NCBI RefSeq assembly: GCF_014653945.1
Contig: NZ_BNAU01000008.1
Coordinates: 124,001-188,000 of the forward strand
Source of the DNA: Amycolatopsis deserti
GTDB taxonomy: Bacteria; Actinomycetota; Actinomycetes; Mycobacteriales; Pseudonocardiaceae
DNA: 64,000 bases
Direction of reading: 5' to 3'
A program made the position numbers and the translations under genes. This document shows positions 58,626-64,000 of this stretch, piece after piece. Under the pieces are notes generated by a model that did not search any database, was not told the origin of the DNA, and worked only from the letters and a program-made list of their open reading frames with translations. Within the stretch, counting starts at the first letter, position 1; every line of letters starts with the position of its first letter.

Positions 58626-59312
58626 ATGAGTGGTCCCGCCCCTGATCTCGCCGGGTACGCGGCGCAGCTCATCCGTGGCCGCCGGGCGACCCGGGCCTTC
58701 CGCCCGACGCCGGTTCCGGAGACGACGCTCCGTGACGTCTTCTCCTTGGCGGCTGCCGCCCCGTCGAACTCCAACGCGCAGCCGTGGCAGGTGGAGGTGG
58801 TCAGTGGTGCGCGGCGTGACGCGCTCGCGGATGCGCTGGTGGCCGCGCACCGGGCCGGACGGACCTCGGTCGACTTCCCGTACAGCGAGGACATCTACGC
58901 GCCCGCGCACCAGCGTCGCCGTGCCGCGTTCGGCGCCGCGCTCTACGGCGCGCTCGGCATCGGCCCGGACGACCGCGACAGGCGCGCCGCGTACGACGCC
59001 GAGAGCCTGCGGTTCTACGGCGCCCCGCACGTCGCCATGCTGTTCGCGCCGGACACGGCGGAGGCGCGGCTGGCCGCCGACGTCGGCATGTACGGGCAGA
59101 CCCTGCTGCTCGCGCTGACCGCCCACGGCGTGGCGAGCTGTCCGCAGGGCCTGCTGAGCTTCTACGCGGACACCGTCCGGGACGTCCTCGGCATCAGCGG
59201 TGGGAAGCTGCTGTTCGGCATCTCGTTCGGCTACGCCGACACCGAAGCGCCCGTCAACGCGATCACCGTGGGTCGCGAGCAGCTGTCCGTCACCACGCGA
59301 TTCCACCGCTGA
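58626..59312 (+). CDS. Nitroreductase-family FMN oxidoreductase
   Basis: 228 residues from the ATG at 58626 with GAGGAG upstream. The FMN-binding RRATRAFRPTPVPE, LAAAAPSNSNAQPWQVEVV and GVASCPQGLLSFYAD blocks are typical of NfsB/BluB-like nitroreductases that reduce nitroaromatics, quinones or enones with NAD(P)H. It could detoxify a quinone or nitro compound linked to the aromatic genes on its right. It is controlled by the divergent TetR. Confidence 0.87.
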   Translation: MSGPAPDLAGYAAQLIRGRRATRAFRPTPVPETTLRDVFSLAAAAPSNSNAQPWQVEVVSGARRDALADALVAAHRAGRTSVDFPYSEDIYAPAHQRRRAAFGAALYGALGIGPDDRDRRAAYDAESLRFYGAPHVAMLFAPDTAEARLAADVGMYGQTLLLALTAHGVASCPQGLLSFYADTVRDVLGISGGKLLFGISFGYADTEAPVNAITVGREQLSVTTRFHR

Positions 59313-59322
59313 GCGCGCCGGT

Positions 59323-60369
59323 TCACCCCAGCCGGTAGCGGCGGAGCCGCTGGTAGAGCGTGCCCCGGGAGATGCCGAGGCGCGCCGCCGCCTCCGACTT
59401 GTTGCCCCCGCACTCGGCGAGCGTGTCCGTGATGACCCGGACCTCGGCCCGCTCCAGCGGCCCGAGGGATGCCGCGGCACCGCCACCGGAGGCAGCCCCG
59501 CCGGGTGCGGAGCCGCGCGCGAGCACCAGCACGACGCCGTCTTCGAGCCGGCCCGGGGTGACCGGGTACAGGCGGGCGCGGAGGCCGTCCGCGAGCGCGA
59601 TCTCGCTCGCGGACGGACCCGCCTCCAGCACCGCCGCCCACAGGGCCGGCCGGTCCAGGCCCAGTTCGGCGGCCTCGTCCTCGACGATCATCGTCTGGCG
59701 GTCGAGGGTGACGACCGGCCCGGCCGACGCGGACCGGAAGGACAGGTGCGCGTCGAGCATGCGCCGCTGCCGGGAGGTCGCGGCCTCGCGCAGCGCGGTG
59801 GTGACCCCGTCGACCAGCGCCCGGACCGCGACCAGCAGCAGGTGGTTGGCGTCGTCCGCGTGGCACGCCACGTTCACCACGCCCGCGACGCGCCGGGTGA
59901 TCGGATGGACCACCGGCGCGGCGACGCAGGCCCACGGGTGCCACGGTTGCTTGTAGTGCTCGGCGCCGATCACGATCGAGGGGCGGCGCGTGGTCGCGGC
60001 GACCCCGATGCCGTTCGTGCCCGCGCTCTGCTCGGCGACCTGGGAGCCGGGCTCGAATTCGATCCGGTCCAGAGCCCGGGTGAGGGTCTGCTCGGACTCC
60101 CAGCGCCAGGTCAGGAACCCGTCCGGATCGGCGAGGGCGAGCGAGGTGTCGCTGCCGGTCAGCAGGTCGGCCATGCCGAGCAGGACCGGTGCCGCGACGC
60201 GGACGAACGGGGACCGCACGTCGATCTCGCCGTGCGCCAGGTCCAGCCGGTCCGGGTCGACCCCGTTGCTGCGGGAGCGCCGCCACGAAGCGAAGATCTC
60301 CTGGCGGATCCGGGCCTGCGCACCGGACTGGAAGCTTTCCCAAGCCAGCCGGGTCTCCACGGACCTCAT
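59323..60369 (-). CDS. GAF/Fis-type transcriptional regulator lacking the AAA+ domain
   Basis: 348 residues. An N-terminal sensor region like that of AcoR-type activators (IFASWRRSRSNGVDPDRLDL, GSQVAEQSAGTNGIGVAATT, WHPWACVAAPVVHPITRRVA) is joined almost directly to a C-terminal Fis helix-turn-helix (ITDTLAECGGNKSEAAARLG, ISRGTLYQRLRRYRLG). The AAA+ ATPase for sigma-54 is missing, which is common in actinobacteria. It is divergent from the cupin/hydroxylase operon and probably controls it. Confidence 0.83.
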   Translation of the reverse strand: MRSVETRLAWESFQSGAQARIRQEIFASWRRSRSNGVDPDRLDLAHGEIDVRSPFVRVAAPVLLGMADLLTGSDTSLALADPDGFLTWRWESEQTLTRALDRIEFEPGSQVAEQSAGTNGIGVAATTRRPSIVIGAEHYKQPWHPWACVAAPVVHPITRRVAGVVNVACHADDANHLLLVAVRALVDGVTTALREAATSRQRRMLDAHLSFRSASAGPVVTLDRQTMIVEDEAAELGLDRPALWAAVLEAGPSASEIALADGLRARLYPVTPGRLEDGVVLVLARGSAPGGAASGGGAAASLGPLERAEVRVITDTLAECGGNKSEAAARLGISRGTLYQRLRRYRLG

Positions 60370-60433
60370 CGCGCCTCCTCCCGGGACACCGTCCGTCGAT
60401 TATGGCCGCAGATGCCCCGAAAACGCCTTTCGC

Positions 60434-60450
60434 TGTGCAAATTCTGAACA
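60434..60450. promoter_or_regulatory. TGT-N11-ACA enhancer-like site
   Basis: TGTGCAAATTCTGAACA is an imperfect palindrome (6 of 8 pairs) in the 160-base gap between the GAF/Fis regulator and the cupin gene. AcoR/XylR-type regulators bind sites with TGT and ACA arms. It is the only good candidate in this gap. Confidence 0.4.
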
Positions 60451-60529
60451 TCCACCTCGACCGGGGCAGGGCCCGCGGCGCACCGTTTCTCCCATCGTCG
60501 CAGCCGCTGATCCGAGGAGGACCGGTTAC

Positions 60530-60973
60530 ATGGAGTTCAAGGTCGAATGGGACGGTGACGTCACCCTGGTGCACCCGGAGCGGGAGCAGCGCGCCAAGCA
60601 GGACGTCAACGCGCTCTTCGGGGTGAATGGGGTGACCACGCCGTCGAAGCACCTGTCGCTCCTGGTGACCTCGCTGGGGCCGGGGGAGAAGTCGAACGTC
60701 CATTACCACCTCGAGCACGAGTCGGCGCTCTACGGCCTCCGCGGCAGTGTGCACTTCTTCTGGGGCGCCGAACTCGAGCACGACCTGATCGTGGGCGTCG
60801 GCGACTTCCTCTACATCCCGCCGTTCTGCCCCCACGTGTCCTACAACCGGAGCCTGACCGAGGACGCGGCGTTCGTCACCGCCCGCACCGACGCGTTCGA
60901 ACAGGAACGCGTCGTGCTGTTGCCCGAGCTGGAGGACGACCGGTGCAAGCCCCGGGTGTCCTACGTCGACTGA
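60530..60973 (+). CDS. Cupin-domain protein, possible ring-cleavage or isomerase enzyme
   Basis: 147 residues from the ATG at 60530 with GAGGAGG eight bases upstream. A single cupin barrel: motif 1 contains SNVHYHLEHESALYGLRGSV (His, His, Glu as metal ligands) and motif 2 contains GDFLYIPPFCPHVSYN (His). Small cupins of this size in aromatic pathways act as extradiol-type dioxygenases or as isomerases. It is first in an operon with an aromatic hydroxylase, a RidA protein and a transporter. Confidence 0.75.
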   Translation: MEFKVEWDGDVTLVHPEREQRAKQDVNALFGVNGVTTPSKHLSLLVTSLGPGEKSNVHYHLEHESALYGLRGSVHFFWGAELEHDLIVGVGDFLYIPPFCPHVSYNRSLTEDAAFVTARTDAFEQERVVLLPELEDDRCKPRVSYVD

Positions 60974-60999
60974 CTCTCTTTCCGGAAAGGACGGTCTTG

Positions 61000-62613
61000 A
61001 TGATCGAGGTACCTGTGCTCGTCGTCGGCGGGGGACCGGTCGGGATGAGCCTCGCGCTGCTGCTCGACCGGTTCGGGGTGGAGAGCCTGCTCGTCGAGCG
61101 ACGGCCCGCCACGACCACGCACCCGAAGGCCCGAGGTTGCCATCCGCGGACGATGGAGCTCTTCCGCATCTGGGGGATCGAGGACCGGGTGCGCCGCGCG
61201 GGGCTGCCGCAGGAGTCGGACGTGGCCTGCTGGTGCGAAAGCCTGAACGGGCCGTTGGTGGCCTACACCGAGCCCGCGCCGAGCCTGCACACCCCGGCGC
61301 CGCGCTCGATCGTGCCCCAGGACGCGGTGGAGGAGGCGCTGGACGACGCGCTGTCCGCCCGGCCGCGGGCTCAGATGCGCCGGTCCACCGAACTCGTGTC
61401 GCTGGCCCAGGACGCCGACGGCGTGACGGCGCGGGTCCGGCGGGTGACCGACGGCGAGGAGTTCGACGTCCGGGCGCGGTACGTCGTCGGGTGCGACGGT
61501 GCGAACAGCCGGGTGCGCGAGACCGCCGGCATCGCGATGGACGGCCCGGAAACCCTGGCGCTCATGGCGAACCACTACTACCGCGCCGACGTCGGGCACC
61601 TGCCGCACGTCCGCAGCGCCATCGGATTCCTGGTCCGGCCGCGCGACCGCAGCCGGCCCGACGTGAACGTCCTGGCCACCGGTCCGGACGGGGACCGGTG
61701 GCTGGCGGTGCAGAAGCTGCGGGAGGGCGAGGAGCCGCTGTCCGAGGAGCGCCTCATCCAGGACGTGCGTGAGCAGTGGGAGATGCCCGACCTGAAGGTC
61801 GAGCGCATCAACGTGATGACCTGGCGGATGAGCGCCCAGGTCGCGCAACGGTTCCGCGCGGGCCGGGTGTTCCTCGCCGGGGACGCCGCGCACCGGTTCC
61901 CCACCGCGGGCGGCAACGGGCTGAACTCCGGCGTCCAGGACGTGCACAACCTGGCCTGGAAGCTCGTGATGGTGCTGTCCGGACGGGCCGGTGACGTCCT
62001 GCTCGACACCTACGACTCCGAGCGCCGCCCGGTCGCGCAGTCCAACACCGACTTCGCCGTGCGCAACCAGACGCGGATCGACGAGATGGACGAGGCGTTC
62101 CGCCGGCGCGAGGAGGACCCGCAGCGCTGGCGCGACCTGCTCATCGACCAGAACAAGCAGCTGCACAGCGACGGCCACACGTTGGGCTACATCTACACCC
62201 GCGGCGCCGTCGTCGACGACGGTTCCCCCGTGCCGCCGTACGACTCGCAGTACTACTGGCCGACCGACCGGCCCGGGGCGCGGTTCCCGCACTTCTGGCT
62301 CGACGTGAACAAGACCGAATCGAGCATCGACTGGTTCGACACCGAGTTCGTGCTCGTCTGCGGGCCGGACGCGCACGGCTGGGAGCGCGCCGGACAGGAC
62401 CTGACGGCCTCGGCGGTCGTCCCGCTGCGGGTCAAGCGGTTGCCGCACCTGCTCGGGCCCCTGTCGATCGGCCGGGAGGGCGCCGCGCTCGTGCGTCCCG
62501 ACGGCCACGTGGCCTGGCGCGCCCGCCAGGCGGGGGAGGGGGCCGAGCTGTCCGCCGCGCTCGGCCGGGTCCTCGCGGGCGGCACCCTCGCTCACGCGGA
62601 CAGCGTGGGCTGA
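61000..62613 (+). CDS. FAD-dependent aromatic hydroxylase (FAD_binding_3, PheA/TfdB type)
   Basis: 537 residues from the ATG at 61000, with AAAGGA upstream. The FAD site VLVVGGGPVGMSLALLLDRF, the internal DG motif YVVGCDGANSRVRETAGI and the second FAD motif FLAGDAAHRFPTAGGNGLNS are intact, and a thioredoxin-like C-terminal domain follows as in phenol hydroxylases. It hydroxylates a phenolic substrate with NAD(P)H and O2. It may feed the cupin for ring cleavage. Polyketide hydroxylases share the fold, but the neighbours favour catabolism. Confidence 0.88.
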   Translation: MIEVPVLVVGGGPVGMSLALLLDRFGVESLLVERRPATTTHPKARGCHPRTMELFRIWGIEDRVRRAGLPQESDVACWCESLNGPLVAYTEPAPSLHTPAPRSIVPQDAVEEALDDALSARPRAQMRRSTELVSLAQDADGVTARVRRVTDGEEFDVRARYVVGCDGANSRVRETAGIAMDGPETLALMANHYYRADVGHLPHVRSAIGFLVRPRDRSRPDVNVLATGPDGDRWLAVQKLREGEEPLSEERLIQDVREQWEMPDLKVERINVMTWRMSAQVAQRFRAGRVFLAGDAAHRFPTAGGNGLNSGVQDVHNLAWKLVMVLSGRAGDVLLDTYDSERRPVAQSNTDFAVRNQTRIDEMDEAFRRREEDPQRWRDLLIDQNKQLHSDGHTLGYIYTRGAVVDDGSPVPPYDSQYYWPTDRPGARFPHFWLDVNKTESSIDWFDTEFVLVCGPDAHGWERAGQDLTASAVVPLRVKRLPHLLGPLSIGREGAALVRPDGHVAWRARQAGEGAELSAALGRVLAGGTLAHADSVG

Positions 62614-62637
62614 CCGACCACGAAGGAGAAAGAGACC

Positions 62638-63048
62638 ATGACCATCGCGCCGAGTTATGACAACCCGCCCGGAGTCGGGGCGCCGTTCAGCGCGTACTCC
62701 CACGTGGCGAGCGCGGGCGAGCTGCTGTTCGTCGCCGGCCAGTGCGGAATCGCCGAGGACGGTTCCGTGACCGGTCCCGGCGTGCGGACCCAGACGATCC
62801 GCGCCTACGACAACGTGCGCACCATCCTCGAATCGCAGGGCGCCACCATCCGGGACGTCGTGCGGTTCGTCAGCTACCTCACGTCCCGGGACCACGTCGC
62901 CGACTTCTACGCGGCCCGCGAAGAGTACTTCGCCGAGCACTACCCGCGGGGGCAGTACCCGCCGAACACCCTGCTGATCGTCGGTGGCCTGGTGCGTGCG
63001 GACCTCCTGGTCGAGATCGACGCGACCGCGTTCCGGCGGAAGGGGTGA
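62638..63048 (+). CDS. RidA/YjgF-family protein (deaminase-like)
   Basis: 136 residues; GAAGGAGAAAG precedes the ATG. The family pattern is AYSHVASAGELLFVAGQCGI, TIRAYDNVRTILESQGATIR and YPPNTLLIVGGLVRADLLVE, with the C-terminal Glu of the EIDA block. RidA proteins hydrolyse reactive enamines or imines; in aromatic clusters such as 2-aminomuconate pathways they act as deaminases. This hints at an amino- or nitro-aromatic substrate, in line with the nitroreductase nearby. Confidence 0.87.
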   Translation: MTIAPSYDNPPGVGAPFSAYSHVASAGELLFVAGQCGIAEDGSVTGPGVRTQTIRAYDNVRTILESQGATIRDVVRFVSYLTSRDHVADFYAAREEYFAEHYPRGQYPPNTLLIVGGLVRADLLVEIDATAFRRKG

Positions 63049-63052
63049 GGGC

Positions 63053-64000
63053 GTGTCCGTGCGGGATTCCATCGACCGGTCGGGGATGAGCCGGTTCCAG
63101 ATCAGGGTCATCGTGATCTGTCTCGTGATCAACCTCGTCGACGGGTTCGACGTCCTCGTGATGTCCTTCGCGGCTCCGGGCGTGGCGCACGAGTGGGGGC
63201 TCACCGATTCCCGGATCGGCGTGCTGCTCAGCAGCGGCCTGGTGGGCATGGCGCTCGGCTCGGCCGTGCTCGCTCCGCTGGCCGACCGCATCGGCAGGCG
63301 GCCACTCACGCTGATCTGCCTGGTCTTGTGCACCGCCGGGATGGCGCTGGCCGCGCTCAGCACCTGGTTCGAGATGCTCGCGGGCTGCCGTCTGCTGACC
63401 GGTCTCGGCATCGGCGGCATGGTGGCGAGCCTGCCCGTGGTCATCACGGAATACGCGCCGCGGCGGGTGCGCGGCACGATGATCGCCCTGTACGGGATGG
63501 GACTGCCGCTCGGCGGTGTGCTCGGTGGTGCGGTCGCGAAGCTCGTGGTCGCCGAGTACGGCTGGCGCGCCACCTTCTTCGTGGGCGCCGTGCTGACCCT
63601 GGTCATGGTGTTCGGGGTGGCCGCGGCGATGCCGGAATCACTGGACTACCTGATCAGCCGCCGTCCCCGGGGTGCACTGGGCAAGGTCAACCGGCTCCTG
63701 GGCCGGATGCGGTTGCCGGCCGTGGACACGCTGCCCGACCCGGAGCCCGGCGAACGCCGGGTGAAGGTGACGACGTTGCTGACCCGGGACGCGGCGCGCA
63801 CCGTTCTACTGTGGATCTCCTACTTCGTGATGATGGCGGGCTTCTACTTCGCCGCGAGCTGGACGCCGCTGCTGCTGCAGCACAGCGGTTCCTCCGCCCA
63901 GCAGGGCATGAACGCCGGGCTCCTGCTCAACCTCGGCGGGATCGCGGGCACCCTGCTGTTCGGCCTGATCGCCCTCAAGGTGCGGCTGCGCGTGCTGACG
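63053..64000 (+). CDS. MFS transporter, aromatic acid:H+ symporter type (truncated by window end)
   Basis: The GTG at 63053 opens a frame that runs off the right edge (316 codons seen). The AAHS pattern is clear: NLVDGFDVLVMSFAAPGVAH in helix 1, PLADRIGRRPLTLI in the first loop and GIGGMVASLPVVITEYAPRR in helices 4-5. It should import the aromatic acid degraded by the upstream enzymes. The start is five bases after the RidA stop, so it is the fourth gene of the operon. Confidence 0.87.
   Translation, partial: MSVRDSIDRSGMSRFQIRVIVICLVINLVDGFDVLVMSFAAPGVAHEWGLTDSRIGVLLSSGLVGMALGSAVLAPLADRIGRRPLTLICLVLCTAGMALAALSTWFEMLAGCRLLTGLGIGGMVASLPVVITEYAPRRVRGTMIALYGMGLPLGGVLGGAVAKLVVAEYGWRATFFVGAVLTLVMVFGVAAAMPESLDYLISRRPRGALGKVNRLLGRMRLPAVDTLPDPEPGERRVKVTTLLTRDAARTVLLWISYFVMMAGFYFAASWTPLLLQHSGSSAQQGMNAGLLLNLGGIAGTLLFGLIALKVRLRVLT

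Noticed and set aside
60961..63606. An 881-codon open frame on the minus strand opposite the FAD hydroxylase, RidA and MFS genes
   Set aside because: It is a GC-driven shadow: no family motifs, Arg/Pro/His-rich translation, and it lies wholly opposite three clear genes.
1..64000. CRISPR arrays, tRNA or rRNA genes, integrase-bounded island
   Set aside because: No regularly spaced repeats, no cloverleaf or rRNA segments recognised, and only dead IS481 fragments were found; no intact integrase or attachment sites.

Overview
The window is very GC-rich, uses many GTG starts, and has ATGA-type overlaps between co-directional genes. It encodes actinobacterial families (SARP, NDMA-dependent alcohol dehydrogenase, twin-arginine BBE-type oxidase, type II polyketide synthase). 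I read it as a chromosomal piece of a filamentous actinomycete, plausibly of the Pseudonocardiaceae; the genus cannot be fixed from the sequence alone. No rRNA, tRNA or CRISPR was recognised.

1-11.5 kb is acyl-CoA and carboxylic-acid catabolism. A leftward operon encodes a class III CoA-transferase, an enoyl-CoA hydratase, a DUF35 OB-fold protein, a thiolase-like enzyme and a degenerate SDR. The divergent rightward genes are a D-2-hydroxyacid dehydrogenase, an aldehyde dehydrogenase, a TcuA-like flavoprotein and an MFS carrier. An IclR regulator and a second CoA-transferase, divergent across an IclR-like operator, close the block. 11.5-17.1 kb is a low-density junction with a DUF998 membrane protein, an HTH/NB-ARC/TPR regulator, gene debris and a deletion junction joining two broken genes.

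17.2-43.3 kb holds a type II (aromatic) polyketide cluster. The core is KS-alpha, KS-beta/CLF and ACP, with an AT and a Ser-type KASIII (DpsC/DpsD-like pair, suggesting a non-acetate starter). Around it are an ActIII-like C9 ketoreductase, a didomain aromatase/cyclase, an ActIV-like metallo-beta-lactamase-fold protein, a SnoaL-like protein, an ABM monooxygenase, a 3-hydroxyacyl-CoA dehydrogenase-like reductase, an acyl-CoA-dehydrogenase-fold flavin monooxygenase, an acyl-CoA carboxyltransferase with a tiny biotin carrier protein, a TetR/DHA2 exporter pair and a SARP activator. This tailoring set resembles actinorhodin-type (benzoisochromanequinone) clusters. A complete peptide-type ABC importer and a GH4/PfkB sugar pair sit inside the same region. 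A secreted BBE-like FAD oxidase gene at the right edge is interrupted because about 150 bp of its own coding sequence lies in reverse orientation.

43.3-57.7 kb is catabolic: an FAH-SRPBCC fusion with an epoxide hydrolase and a divergent LysR; IS481-type transposase debris; then a long leftward run with a Rieske oxygenase, its reductase, a class II aldolase, an UlaG-like hydrolase, an RbsBAC-type ABC importer, an alpha/beta hydrolase and an NDMA-type alcohol dehydrogenase. It faces an IclR regulator across a palindromic promoter that appears to give a leaderless message. 57.7-64 kb carries a TetR/nitroreductase pair and an aromatic-degradation set (GAF/Fis regulator, cupin, FAD aromatic hydroxylase, RidA, AAHS-type transporter) that runs off the right end.
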